64,000 bases of DNA from Reichenbachiella carrageenanivorans (GTDB lineage: Bacteria > Bacteroidota > Bacteroidia > Cytophagales > Cyclobacteriaceae): positions 4,559,501 through 4,623,500 of the forward strand of contig NZ_CP106735.1 in the NCBI RefSeq assembly GCF_025639805.1, given 5' to 3'. Under the pieces are notes generated by a model. That model was given only the letters and a program-made list of their open reading frames with translations. It was not told the origin of the DNA and ran no database searches. The position numbers and the translations under genes were made by a program. Shown one piece after another: positions 25,599 through 35,591 of the stretch; position 1 is the first letter of the stretch; each line of letters opens with the position of its first letter.

Positions 25599-27092
25599 AT
25601 GGCATTAAACAAGGAATACGTTAAACTCATCTTTGGAATTAAGCTGCGGCAATTGCGGCAAAATCATGAATTATCCCTTCAGCAACTTTCGAAGCTCTCG
25701 GGTATTTCTATTTCTTATCTTAATGAAATAGAAAAAGGGAAAAAATACCCCAAATCCGAAAAATTAATTGCTCTGGCGGATGCGCTCAAAGTAAAACCCA
25801 CCGAACTCAAATCTGAGATACTCAACAAGCAACTAGCACCTGTGTCGCAATTGCTGCATTCTGGCATATTGTCCGAGCTCCCACTAGAATTATTTGGATT
25901 AGAATTATCAAAATTGCTGGATCTCCTAACTAATGCACCTTCGAAACTCAACGCCTTCATAGGTACACTGCTAGAGGTGAGTAGAAACTACGACGTGCGT
26001 GTAGAAACTTTCTACTTTTCAGTGCTTCGCTCTTATCAAGAAATTCATGAAAATTTCTTTCCTAGTATAGAAGAGGCTGCAGAGCGATTTTCCAACGAAA
26101 TACGCCTACTCGCTGGCAAGTACATCCCTGAATCTGAGTTTGAAAACTATCTAACCGAGCAGTATAACTACAAACTGGTAAACAATGACTTTACTGAGCA
26201 TGCTTCATTGCAAGATCTGAGAAGTGTGATGGTACAGGAAACTCGCAGGAAAAAATTAGTCCTGCATAGTGAACTCAGTCCACGCCAGCGTGCTTTTTAT
26301 CTAGCTAAAGAAGTGGGGTACAATTACCTCAAATTCAAACAAAGGAATACGGCGACCCCTTGGGTAAAAATCGACAACTTCGATCAGGTGCTCAACGATT
26401 TTAAAGCCTCATATTTTGCTTCTGCCGTATTGATCAATCAGAAAAATTTCCTGAAAGATTTACAAGATTTTTTCTCCAATGATCAATGGAATCAAAACAT
26501 CTTGATCGATACCATGCGCCACTACAATACCACTCCGGAGATGATCCTACAGCGCATGACCAATTTGCTCCCAGAACATTTCGGGTTTCACGAACTGTTC
26601 TTTTTCAAATTCAACCACCAAGTAGGGACGGATCATTATCACTTGAGTAAGGAGATGCACCTCTCTAGAATGAACCAACCACGAGGCACTACTCTACAGG
26701 AACATTTTTGCCGAAGATGGAAATTTATCACTATGCTAAATGAATTGGAGGAAATTCATAAAACCAAGCCTGGGGAAATCATAGGTGGTGCTCAAATCGC
26801 CCGATATATCGATACTAACGAGGAGTTTTTACTATTGTCTCTAGCGAAGCCCTTTTCTCCAACCAAGGGAGTAAACAACAGTCTAGCACTAGGTATCAAA
26901 CTAAATGACAAAGTAAGAAATACCATTAAGTTTCTCAGCGACACCGCTATCAAAACCCAACTGGTTAATGACACTTGCGAACGATGCATGGCACAAAATT
27001 GCAAAGTGCGTGCTTCCCCTCCATATATCTATGAGCGACTAAAAAAGGAAGAAGAACGGAAAAAGATACTAAAAACCTTCAACCCCAAATAA
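25599..27092 (+). CDS. XRE-family regulator, ScfR/RamB-like with C-terminal domain
   Basis: The protein has 497 residues. A helix-turn-helix covers about 10-68 (LRQLRQNHELSLQQLSKLSG and ISYLNEIEKGKKYPKSEKLI). The long C-terminal part contains LSPRQRAFYLAKEVGYNYL, a position where ImmA/IrrE-type domains carry HExxH. Here the motif is absent, as in the RamB/ScfR (short-chain acyl-CoA-responsive) regulators. A cysteine cluster near the end (CERCMAQNCKV, about 460-470) fits the DUF2083-type end of that family and may bind metal or sense redox state. It probably controls acyl-CoA or central carbon genes, but the targets cannot be seen. Its stop is one base from the convergent chemotaxis receptor stop. 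Confidence 0.85.
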   Translation: MALNKEYVKLIFGIKLRQLRQNHELSLQQLSKLSGISISYLNEIEKGKKYPKSEKLIALADALKVKPTELKSEILNKQLAPVSQLLHSGILSELPLELFGLELSKLLDLLTNAPSKLNAFIGTLLEVSRNYDVRVETFYFSVLRSYQEIHENFFPSIEEAAERFSNEIRLLAGKYIPESEFENYLTEQYNYKLVNNDFTEHASLQDLRSVMVQETRRKKLVLHSELSPRQRAFYLAKEVGYNYLKFKQRNTATPWVKIDNFDQVLNDFKASYFASAVLINQKNFLKDLQDFFSNDQWNQNILIDTMRHYNTTPEMILQRMTNLLPEHFGFHELFFFKFNHQVGTDHYHLSKEMHLSRMNQPRGTTLQEHFCRRWKFITMLNELEEIHKTKPGEIIGGAQIARYIDTNEEFLLLSLAKPFSPTKGVNNSLALGIKLNDKVRNTIKFLSDTAIKTQLVNDTCERCMAQNCKVRASPPYIYERLKKEEERKKILKTFNPK

Positions 27093-27093
27093 C

Positions 27094-29517
27094 TTAAGTT
27101 CTAGACAACTTGCCCTTCTTCTCAGGCACAGAATCTGGGGCATCTAGCACCCCAAACAAACCTACCTCAGTCGGCTGTAGTTTAAACTTCCCTACTTCTT
27201 CGTTGAGGACACTGGCTACCGAAGAGAGCTGGCCAGATTTAGATCTGAAAACTTCCATCCCCGACCGAAGTTCTGTAGCCGAAGCCGCCATTTCTTCGGT
27301 ACCTGCAGCACTTTGTTCGGCAATGACTACAATGCTTTCTGTGATTTTGGCGATCTCTTTGATTTCGTACTTGCGATTACTAGTAGCTGTCAATATTTCC
27401 TCCGACAACTTCAAGGTATCGTGCGAGGACTCTGCCATTTGTTCGAATACCGCTCTGACTTTGAATGACGTACTTTCACCCGCTGACACGCTCACATTCA
27501 TTTCATCTATGGCATGAGAAGCAGCTAAGGTGCCATTTTGAACATCTTTGATTAGTTTTTCTATCTCGCGCACAGACGACCGGGATCGGTCAGCCAGCTT
27601 TCTAATTTCTTCCGCCACTACGGCAAATCCCCGTCCTGCATCTCCAGCCTGAGCGGCCTCTATACTAGCGTTGAGTGCGAGCAAGTTGGTTTGTGTCGCT
27701 ATCTCGTTGATCAAGCCTAGTACGCTGGAAATCTCTTGCGACCTCTCCTTCAGTACTTTTACCGTTTCGGAAGTTCTACTCGTGAGTTGGATAATCGTGG
27801 TCATATTTTCTTCAACATGCTTAACCATTTCCACGCCCTTATTGCTATTATCCACTCCGTGTCGTGCCGACAGATGAATGCGCTCAGATCGATGTCCCAT
27901 ATCGTCTATCGAATTCAGAATACTGTTTACCAAAGAAGAGGATTCATCCACTTTCACTACTTGGTTTTGTGCCCCTTGGCTCATTTGACTAGTAGCCGTC
28001 GCAATTTCGTTCATACTCAGGTTCATTTCTCCTGAGCTTTTATTCATCTCCGAAGTAGAATCGTCCATAATCTCGGCATTGAGTGATATTTTTGCCAAAA
28101 AGTTATTCAGATTATCCAAAGCTTGGTTCATGTTTTCTGCCAGCACCTTGATTTCACCCCTTGCTTCTTGCTCATACCGTAGCGTAAGATCTCCTTGAGA
28201 CATCGCATTCACTATGCGGTCAACGGCTCGGAGTGGCGTAGAAAAAGTCTCTAAAAGTTGATTGATCGATTCGCTGAGTGCTCGCCAAAACCCTTCCTTA
28301 TTAGTCAGATTAATGCGTCCGTTTAGCTCTCCTCGCTCACTGGCCGAAGCCACCACAGCATTGATTTGACTAACTACAGCTGATAGATTGTGGCTCATGT
28401 GCATGAGACTTTTTCCTAAAATATCTGTATCACCTAAAAGCTCCAGTTGTGCATCGAAGCGGCCTTCTCCTATCGCTTTAGCAAACTCAGTTTTGGATTT
28501 CAATCCTGCAGTCAGCACATTCAATGCCTCATGTGCCTGTCCAAGCTCATCTCTAGTATTCACTTTTTGTTTTTTAGGAAATTCGCCTTTGGCTAGGGTA
28601 AGGGTGTTCGTTTTTATCAAATTGATGTTACGGGTGATTTTATTGATGTGATAAGTAAGTACAACAGTGCCAGTGGCTACTATCAATACAAACAACACGA
28701 CGAGTGCCCATGAGCTTTTGGTGATTTCTGCAGCTATCTGTTTGTTGTTGGATGCCACTATCTCGTCTACATAAGGAGAAAACTGATGGATAGCCTCTCG
28801 TAATTTGCCATGCAGACCATCATTTGCATCCAATCCGATAACCTTTTGAATGGCCACCACCCTCCTAAAGCCCGCTTCATAAGCTTCCAAATTGCGTAGA
28901 ATTTCTTGTTTTTTTTGAGCATTGCCACCAAGAGTCAAAAGATGGTCTCTAAATTCCGACACTCCCGCTTCAAACTTGTCGAGGTATTTCATATCCTTTC
29001 TCAAGAAAAAATCCTTCTCGTGCCTACGCAACATGAGCATATAGTACTTGTCGTACTCAAAATCAGAGTCCTCTACATCATGTATCGCTTGACGCAATTG
29101 GCCTTCCAGTCCATGGTCTTTAAAACCTTTCTCACGAATCATATTGGCTAATGAATTGAACGCAAAGACGTAATTGTGCAATAGCAATTGCATACTGTCT
29201 ATTCTCACTTCTGCTATTCTATGGTTGGCTTTTAGACTATCGGTACGCTGCTGTAGAGCATCTACTATTTCATTAAGCGCTGATAAATACTTGCTTTTGC
29301 CTTGGGTGATAAAAGCTATGTTTTTATAATCTCTAGCAAGAAAGTCTTTCTCATGCTTTCTAATTTCTAATACCTCTAACTGGATGGTTTGAAGTAATCC
29401 CTTAGCCTCATGCAGCGATTTGATATTTTGAAATGTAACATAAGTCCATATACCAAAAATCAACGTCAACGCATAGGGTATTAGGAATTTACCAGAGAGT
29501 CCTCTAAATAGATCCAT
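27094..29517 (-). CDS. Methyl-accepting chemotaxis protein
   Basis: The protein has 807 residues. Membrane helix 1 covers about 10-30 and helix 2 about 267-288 ([20 protein letters not shown]). Between them lies an all-helical periplasmic sensor of about 235 residues containing twice a HEKDFLxR-like motif ([20 protein letters not shown]), the signature of helical-bundle (HBM-like) sensor domains. One HAMP follows at about 290-345 and a second HAMP-like unit at about 400-470. The signalling hairpin at about 480-790 has the conserved tip [20 protein letters not shown]. It should signal to CheA, but no che genes are in the window. It ends tail to tail with the XRE gene. Confidence 0.95.
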   Translation of the reverse strand: MDLFRGLSGKFLIPYALTLIFGIWTYVTFQNIKSLHEAKGLLQTIQLEVLEIRKHEKDFLARDYKNIAFITQGKSKYLSALNEIVDALQQRTDSLKANHRIAEVRIDSMQLLLHNYVFAFNSLANMIREKGFKDHGLEGQLRQAIHDVEDSDFEYDKYYMLMLRRHEKDFFLRKDMKYLDKFEAGVSEFRDHLLTLGGNAQKKQEILRNLEAYEAGFRRVVAIQKVIGLDANDGLHGKLREAIHQFSPYVDEIVASNNKQIAAEITKSSWALVVLFVLIVATGTVVLTYHINKITRNINLIKTNTLTLAKGEFPKKQKVNTRDELGQAHEALNVLTAGLKSKTEFAKAIGEGRFDAQLELLGDTDILGKSLMHMSHNLSAVVSQINAVVASASERGELNGRINLTNKEGFWRALSESINQLLETFSTPLRAVDRIVNAMSQGDLTLRYEQEARGEIKVLAENMNQALDNLNNFLAKISLNAEIMDDSTSEMNKSSGEMNLSMNEIATATSQMSQGAQNQVVKVDESSSLVNSILNSIDDMGHRSERIHLSARHGVDNSNKGVEMVKHVEENMTTIIQLTSRTSETVKVLKERSQEISSVLGLINEIATQTNLLALNASIEAAQAGDAGRGFAVVAEEIRKLADRSRSSVREIEKLIKDVQNGTLAASHAIDEMNVSVSAGESTSFKVRAVFEQMAESSHDTLKLSEEILTATSNRKYEIKEIAKITESIVVIAEQSAAGTEEMAASATELRSGMEVFRSKSGQLSSVASVLNEEVGKFKLQPTEVGLFGVLDAPDSVPEKKGKLSRT

Positions 29518-29846
29518 AGCTTTTTCTCATACAGAATGTTAATACCTCTAAATTAGACCTTGGATACTATCAACATGTTATTCCAATGTTATGTTTTCTT
29601 TGTATCGAAACGAGCGGATATAACTACTTCTAAATTCTCGTATCAAGTCCTCTACTATTGACAAGAAGAGGGCATAAAATCGCAACCCTCTCTTTCTGCA
29701 ATTTGTGCCTCACATACAAAATACTGTAGATCAGACACATACTTCCGCAGATCATCCCACATCCGTAGGAATACTGATTATTATACATTAACATACACGG
29801 TAAAATTCACCAAATCACAAACAAAAAAATCAATCCTTTTATCCCT
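29518..29846. other. Divergent intergenic region between chemotaxis receptor and repeat protein
   Basis: This stretch of 329 nt is AT-rich and must hold the promoters for both flanking genes. An imperfect hairpin AGAGGG/CCCTCT (29667-29672 and 29686-29691) is present. I saw no convincing TTTG/TAnnTTTG pair and no open frame worth calling. Confidence 0.5.
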
Positions 29847-31634
29847 ATGAAAAATACCAAAACATTTTTGTTAGCTGTATTAGGTCTCAGCCTTGCAGTA
29901 CCACTAGCAGCTCAAGATATGAAGTTATCGAAAGGTACACTAACCACTCCGCTACCCTATTTTGATGACTACGAACAAGGGTATGTTGTCCTGAGAGACG
30001 GCAACAAAATCGAAGGTACTGTCTCTATCAAACAGTATGAGAAACAAAACAAAATGGACGTGACAGATGCTTCGGGCACTAAGTATAAGTTCAATGTCCG
30101 ATCACTAAAGGAATGGGGGCTTAGCATCAATATTCCAGAAAACAAATCTCCATTGTCTTACTACGATTGGAAAAACGACAAACGAAAACAAAATTCAGAG
30201 CCTGAAAGAGGTTTTGTTCAATTAAACAGTGGAGAGACGCTAGAAGGCAAAATTCTAATAGAAGGAGAATCGTCTGACAGTCCATTGGCAGGCAATAATT
30301 TTTTCGCCATCGAAAGCTTGACCTTTGTAGACGAATCTGGCATTGAAAAAGAATACCTACGCAAAGACATCAAAGCCTTTGGTAGAATTTTGCCTTGGGA
30401 CCTTGCTCCTAAACACCTCATTATGTCTGGCAGTGCCGAAATAATGGGTAAAACCAAAACAAAGAAAACTCCTGGATTTGTCATCACCAACGAAGGCGAA
30501 AGAATCGAAGGCGACATCCAACTGGTCGTAAAAAATTCTATGAAAGTAGACTCTAAAATCAAAAGCGACTTGATAGATGAAATATACATAGATGTAGATG
30601 GATCTACTCAAAAGCTAGGCCTAGACGACATCTATGCCTATGGGCTCACCGATCTCACCATCAATAAGATCACCAACAATCAAGACATCAAATACACAAT
30701 CGAGGAGATGAATTTTCATCCGGGCACATTGAAAACCAAAGATGGAAACACAAAAAAAGGATACCTAGCGTACTTCCCTACCCCAGGCAACTACTATGGC
30801 GTTTACTTTGCAGAAAACTTAAATGCGCAAGTAGACATAGTACCATTCAGTGAAATCGCTGATGCCACACAGGAAATCAGCTTGATAGAAGCATTTTCAG
30901 GATATGGCATGGATATGCCTACATCAAAAAACACCAACACAAACGGATACATCGTAGACCTCTCTGGACGCAAATACAACGGCACCATAAGCCTAGTCAA
31001 CGACAATGACTGGTGGGCTAAATCTATCAACTTCGTGGATGAAGACAATAACAAAATCAGCTACGGAGGCAACGAAGCTCAGCCTATCACATATTTTGTA
31101 TTAGATGGCACCATGTACGTACAAAACAAAGACGTATTTGTAAAAACAGAAGGAACGCAATCTCCTTTGACCTTGCTAAACAACCCCTATGTAGACAATT
31201 CCAACAAACTGGGCAATATGGCCATGGGTATGGTAGCCGATCAAGTAGCCAGCAATATAGGAGACGCTGTAGCTTCTCAGACGGTAGCTTTCCAAATGTC
31301 AACTGGTATTGACTTGAGTAAACTTGATGACAACGGCAACAACGGTCTGAGCACGGCCTACAATATAGGTAATGCAGCTACCAGTGGATTAAGCTTCCTA
31401 GCCAATCAGGCCATCAACGGGACAGGAAAGGAGCCCAAACTCGCTAAAAAAGGGAAAGACTACAATGTGTTCAACTCCGTCACTGGTGAACTCTCACATG
31501 CAGACGGTACCAACTGGGAATATCTTTTAGAAGGCTGTTTGGTCTATCTAAAAGCAGGAAAAAACGAACAAAAAGAGATCAAAGATTATGATGATGTAAA
31601 AATGCAATCGTACCTCAATACGTGCTACAAGTAA
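29847..31634 (+). CDS. Secreted protein with about five tandem beta-rich repeats, partner of CHAT protein
   Basis: This 595-residue protein has a signal peptide (FLLAVLGLSLAVPLAAQ, cleavage about residue 22). I do not recognise the family. The sequence repeats a unit of about 85-105 residues that starts with a glycine-hydrophobic strand and a turn: GYVVLRDGNKIEGTVSI, GFVQLNSGETLEGKILI, GFVITNEGERIEGDIQL, GTLKTKDGNTKKGYLAY and GYIVDLSGRKYNGTISL. Each is followed by a V/F-D-xx-G segment and a D/E-I-x-A-(F/Y)-G element, as in DDIYAYGL and KDIKAFGR. The C-terminal about 150 residues are Asn/Gly-rich with a two-cysteine end (EGCLVYL, NTCYK). It lies directly upstream of the secreted CHAT peptidase, with an intrinsic terminator between. 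Substrate, inhibitor or scaffold of the CHAT protein are all possible inferences. Confidence 0.75.
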   Translation: MKNTKTFLLAVLGLSLAVPLAAQDMKLSKGTLTTPLPYFDDYEQGYVVLRDGNKIEGTVSIKQYEKQNKMDVTDASGTKYKFNVRSLKEWGLSINIPENKSPLSYYDWKNDKRKQNSEPERGFVQLNSGETLEGKILIEGESSDSPLAGNNFFAIESLTFVDESGIEKEYLRKDIKAFGRILPWDLAPKHLIMSGSAEIMGKTKTKKTPGFVITNEGERIEGDIQLVVKNSMKVDSKIKSDLIDEIYIDVDGSTQKLGLDDIYAYGLTDLTINKITNNQDIKYTIEEMNFHPGTLKTKDGNTKKGYLAYFPTPGNYYGVYFAENLNAQVDIVPFSEIADATQEISLIEAFSGYGMDMPTSKNTNTNGYIVDLSGRKYNGTISLVNDNDWWAKSINFVDEDNNKISYGGNEAQPITYFVLDGTMYVQNKDVFVKTEGTQSPLTLLNNPYVDNSNKLGNMAMGMVADQVASNIGDAVASQTVAFQMSTGIDLSKLDDNGNNGLSTAYNIGNAATSGLSFLANQAINGTGKEPKLAKKGKDYNVFNSVTGELSHADGTNWEYLLEGCLVYLKAGKNEQKEIKDYDDVKMQSYLNTCYK

Positions 31635-31659
31635 TTCAAAATAATTTAAGTACTTTGAG

Positions 31660-31691
31660 AGGACTGCCAGACAACTGACAGTCCTTTTTTT
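31660..31691 (+). terminator. Intrinsic terminator between repeat protein and CHAT gene
   Basis: AGGACTG (31660-31666) pairs with CAGTCCT (31679-31685) over 7 bp, with an inner CCAG/CTGA partial extension, and runs into a T-tract. The CHAT start codon is only 11 nt further on. CHAT expression must therefore depend on read-through, or on a promoter inside the upstream gene. Confidence 0.85.
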
Positions 31692-31702
31692 AAATACCAG
31701 CC

Positions 31703-34462
31703 ATGAGATCTATTCTATTCATTCTATGCTACGTCGCCTCTTTGCAATGCGTGCATGCACAAACCATGACCTACAACAAAGGTGAGGCTACGCAACAGAA
31801 ATATGCCATCACGTTCGCAGATCAAACACAGATCCTATACGATGGAATGGATATCAAAAAAATCCACCAAGATTTCTTCTTGTCTGGCGATCGGGCATAT
31901 TATACTGGCCATTATCTAAATGCCAGTGGTAGATATATGTTTGAATTGAAAAGGTATTTAGACGAGTCAGACATGAAATTTTCTGATACCTTCAAAATGT
32001 CGCCATATGGAATGGCCAACTTGGTACTTGCAGATCAGCTCGACAATGATGACCTCAGGCGTTTTACAGCACTTGTCAATGCCTCTGCCCTACTCTACCA
32101 AACCAGAGGCAAGTTTGTAAAAGCCGAAGAACTCATGATGCTAGGCCTACAACTACGTGGCGATAGACTGGGACGTACCAGCCCAGAATTTATCAACAGT
32201 CTGCACAACCTAGCGGTTTTAAAGAAAAATCTCGGTGACTACGCTGAGTCCGAACGCATATTTGACTATCTCCTACCCACCATAAAAACGCTCTATACCG
32301 AACAATCTCAACGATATGTGGTAGCGCTGAACAATCAGTCTATGCTCTTCGCAGAGCTGGGTCGTACCCAGAAAGCTATCGAAGGATTAGACCTAGCCAT
32401 TTCTAAATCTGAAGGCTCTCTCTATGAGAATTTTATAGATGCAGAGCGAATCAAAACCAACCGTGCTATACTCGCTCAAGAACAAGGAGATTTCAAACTT
32501 GCAGATCAAATGTACCTCGAAGCCATGTCTGGCATGCAGCAAAAAGGGTTTGAAAATCATCCCGATTACAACAACCTACTCATCTACTATGGTGCCTTGC
32601 GAGTCAATAGAAATGATTCGAATGTCCTTCCTTTTTTAACAGAAACTATTGATGGCATTCAAAAAAAATACGGAAGCAAACATCCGTTATTGGCCAAAGC
32701 AATTTTGAACCAGGCCAACTACTACCTAAACCAAGAAAACTTTGCTGCTGCCAAAGCAGCCTACACAGAAGCTTTAACTATTCTCCAAGCCGCTTTCGGA
32801 GACCACCACAGAGAAGTACTCGATACACTCAACAAAATTGGCCTTTGCGACTGGCAGTTGGGACTCACCGCATCGGCAAAAGCCAATATGAATCAATCCA
32901 TCCAAGGCTACCTCCAGCAGTTAGATCAATTGTTTGTCACGATGAGTGAATCCGAAAAAACACAATTTTGGCAGTCGCTCAAACCCAACATAGACAACTA
33001 TATGGCTTTTGCCATAGACATTGCCAACGAATACCCCGCAGTGTTGGTTTCTGCCTACGAACTGCAAATTCACACCAAAGGTATATTGATCAATTCGACT
33101 ACGAGGACTCGTCAGCACATCCTCGCTAGCGGCAATACGGAACTGATAGACCTTTTCAAAGCATACAAGCAAACCAAAGACCTACTCGCCATCTATTATT
33201 CCTCGACCAAGGAAGACATTGCAGAAGACGACATAGACCTCACCGCACTTGAAGCAAAAGCCAACGAACTAGAAAAATCGCTCACGAAAATGTCAAATGA
33301 ATTTGGTCAGACGCGTATAGCACCTACTACTTTCGCTGCAGCTAAGGCCATGCTAAAGCCTGATGAAGCTGCCATAGAAATCGTTCGTATCCCGATCAAA
33401 TATGGAGCAAACAAGGGGCAGGTTCATTATACTGCTTTGGTCATTCATCCTCAACTGGATCAACCCAAATTGGCAAGTTTGAATAATGGGCTTGAACTAG
33501 AAACTAAATACCTGAAATCCTACAAAAACCTCATCCGGCTAAAAGTAGAAGACGACCAATCCTACCTTAATTACTGGGCACCCATCGAGGAACTATTGAC
33601 TGGCATGTCTAAAGTATATGTGTCTGTTGACGGCATTTATAATAGCATCAATATCAACAGCTTGCTTGACGAAAATGGGATGTACCTAATAGACAAAAGA
33701 GAATATGCCATGGTACCCAATACAAAACATATCGAAGAAATCAGAAATGAAAATCTTGTGATAGACCCCAACAAAATGGCCGTATTAATCGGCTATCCAG
33801 ACTATGGCAATGACGAGATATTTGCACCACTGCCTGGTACCCAAGAAGAACTAAACGCCATCAACCAAACCCTCAATCAAGAAGGTGTGAAAACCCGATT
33901 GTATATGCAAGATGAAGCAACAAAATATAATATTACCCAAATCAACAACCCAGAGATATTACATATTGCTACACACGGTTTTTTCTTACCAGACATCTCT
34001 GAAGAAAAAGGAATGGTAATGGGCGTACAAGTATCCAAAGCACAAAACAATCCATTGCTACGGTCGGGGCTACTCTTTACTGGGGCAGCAAACATATACA
34101 ACGAAGAACTAAGTCTAAACAACAAAGACAATGGTATCCTGAATGCCTACGAAGTGATGAACATGGATCTAAACCAGACAGAATTGGTGATCATGTCTGC
34201 GTGTGAAACTGGCACAGGAGAAATCATCAATGGAGAAGGAGTCTATGGACTGTCTCGTTCGTTTCAGGTAGCCGGATCCAACAAAATTATCATGAGTCTA
34301 TGGAAAGTAAACGACGAAGCCACCCAAAAACTGATGACTTCATTCTATAGTTACTGGATGTCTTTAGGCAACTCGCAAGCAGCCTTTAGAAAAGCGCAAC
34401 AAAAAGTAAAGGAAGAATTCTCTGACCCTTATTTCTGGGGTGCGTTTATTATGATGAATTAA
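31703..34462 (+). CDS. Secreted TPR-CHAT caspase-like peptidase
   Basis: The protein has 919 residues. The signal peptide is MRSILFILCYVASLQCVHAQ. TPR repeats span about 60-410 (INSLHNLAVLKKNLGDYAES, LAKAILNQANYYLNQENFAA, VLDTLNKIGLCDWQLGLTAS). A helical linker precedes the C-terminal CHAT domain (about 610-919). The catalytic dyad is visible: His about 757 in ILHIATHGFF and Cys about 833 in IMSACETGTG. The domain ends with the typical GSNKIIMSLWKVND and FWGAFIMMN. CHAT domains are clan CD proteases related to caspases and separase. Most are cytoplasmic; this one appears exported, so it would act in the periplasm or outside. It has no visible T9SS tail. The neighbouring repeat protein is the obvious candidate partner. 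Confidence 0.93.
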   Translation: MRSILFILCYVASLQCVHAQTMTYNKGEATQQKYAITFADQTQILYDGMDIKKIHQDFFLSGDRAYYTGHYLNASGRYMFELKRYLDESDMKFSDTFKMSPYGMANLVLADQLDNDDLRRFTALVNASALLYQTRGKFVKAEELMMLGLQLRGDRLGRTSPEFINSLHNLAVLKKNLGDYAESERIFDYLLPTIKTLYTEQSQRYVVALNNQSMLFAELGRTQKAIEGLDLAISKSEGSLYENFIDAERIKTNRAILAQEQGDFKLADQMYLEAMSGMQQKGFENHPDYNNLLIYYGALRVNRNDSNVLPFLTETIDGIQKKYGSKHPLLAKAILNQANYYLNQENFAAAKAAYTEALTILQAAFGDHHREVLDTLNKIGLCDWQLGLTASAKANMNQSIQGYLQQLDQLFVTMSESEKTQFWQSLKPNIDNYMAFAIDIANEYPAVLVSAYELQIHTKGILINSTTRTRQHILASGNTELIDLFKAYKQTKDLLAIYYSSTKEDIAEDDIDLTALEAKANELEKSLTKMSNEFGQTRIAPTTFAAAKAMLKPDEAAIEIVRIPIKYGANKGQVHYTALVIHPQLDQPKLASLNNGLELETKYLKSYKNLIRLKVEDDQSYLNYWAPIEELLTGMSKVYVSVDGIYNSININSLLDENGMYLIDKREYAMVPNTKHIEEIRNENLVIDPNKMAVLIGYPDYGNDEIFAPLPGTQEELNAINQTLNQEGVKTRLYMQDEATKYNITQINNPEILHIATHGFFLPDISEEKGMVMGVQVSKAQNNPLLRSGLLFTGAANIYNEELSLNNKDNGILNAYEVMNMDLNQTELVIMSACETGTGEIINGEGVYGLSRSFQVAGSNKIIMSLWKVNDEATQKLMTSFYSYWMSLGNSQAAFRKAQQKVKEEFSDPYFWGAFIMMN

Positions 34463-34499
34463 GCGCTAAATAGACTTAAAAAGCCTTGCAGCAGGCAAA

Positions 34500-35591
34500 T
34501 CAAGCCACTTGACCTAGTTTGTTCAAAAACCTAAAATGACTCTTGATGGCACAAAAGAAAGTACGATGTTCGTTGTACACAAGATTGAAGTCTAATGCTG
34601 TCTTTTTCACAATATCAGATATGGCATCATAATGAACATGACAAATATTGGGAAAAAGATGATGTTCTACTTGAAAATTGAGACCTCCAATTAGCCATGA
34701 AAACAGCTTACCTTTCTTTGCGAAATTAGCCGTAGTATTCAGTTGGTGAATGGCCCAGCAATTATCCACAGTACCTTCTTCGTCGGCCATAAAAAAATCT
34801 GTATTATCCAATACATGAGCCGATTGAAAAATCAGTGCCAAAATAAGTCCGCAAATCAAATGCATTGCAATAAAGCCTATCAACACCTGCCACCATACGA
34901 TATTCAAAACGATCATTGGCAGCGCCAATGTAACACCCAAATAAAGTACTTTGTTAATAGAAATTTGTAACACCGCTTTCCCTAGCGTCAGCCCTTGCCC
35001 TTTCAATAATTTCTTTTTATTAAACCTTGATATTTGCTCAAAATCCTTGCTAAATGTTTTGTACAATGAAAGCAAACCATACAAAAAAGGAGCATAATAG
35101 GCTTGATATTTATTGATCTTCTTACGCTTTTGATTTGGGGAAAAACGTAAAATTTGATTATTAAGATCTTCATCAAATTCATGTACATTAGTAGACGAAT
35201 GATGCAAAACATTGTGCTGAATTTTCCATGTCACATGATAAGAACCTATTACATTCAAAAGATAACCCATCAGATTGTTCACCACTTTTCGCTTTGAATA
35301 AGCGCCATGATTGGCATCATGCATAACTGCCAGCCCAATCCCACACATACCCAATCCCATCCAACACCAGAGTATAAACATGACTCCAAAAGACTGAACA
35401 ACTCCCGAAATCAGAAGAACAAATGGAATAAAATACATGGCTAGCATAAATGCAGACTTCAGCTGCATATTAGTATTACCAAACTTTGAAATATTATTAT
35501 CTGTGAAATGTTTATTCACACGGTTGTGTAGCTCATTAACAAAATCAGTGCTATGCCTCCGATTGAATCTTACCACTGGTGATGTCTTCAT
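34500..35591 (-). CDS. Membrane fatty acid desaturase (acyl-lipid/acyl-CoA type)
   Basis: The 363-residue protein has four hydrophobic segments and all three histidine boxes of the di-iron desaturases: HDANH (about 88-92), HNVLHH (about 125-130) and QVEHH (about 306-310). The di-iron centre oxidises an acyl chain at the membrane using O2 and an electron donor such as ferredoxin. The box pattern and length match the linoleoyl-CoA desaturase-like front-end group common in marine Bacteroidota. No cytochrome b5 domain is fused. It is transcribed alone, toward the CHAT gene. Confidence 0.92.
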   Translation of the reverse strand: MKTSPVVRFNRRHSTDFVNELHNRVNKHFTDNNISKFGNTNMQLKSAFMLAMYFIPFVLLISGVVQSFGVMFILWCWMGLGMCGIGLAVMHDANHGAYSKRKVVNNLMGYLLNVIGSYHVTWKIQHNVLHHSSTNVHEFDEDLNNQILRFSPNQKRKKINKYQAYYAPFLYGLLSLYKTFSKDFEQISRFNKKKLLKGQGLTLGKAVLQISINKVLYLGVTLALPMIVLNIVWWQVLIGFIAMHLICGLILALIFQSAHVLDNTDFFMADEEGTVDNCWAIHQLNTTANFAKKGKLFSWLIGGLNFQVEHHLFPNICHVHYDAISDIVKKTALDFNLVYNEHRTFFCAIKSHFRFLNKLGQVA

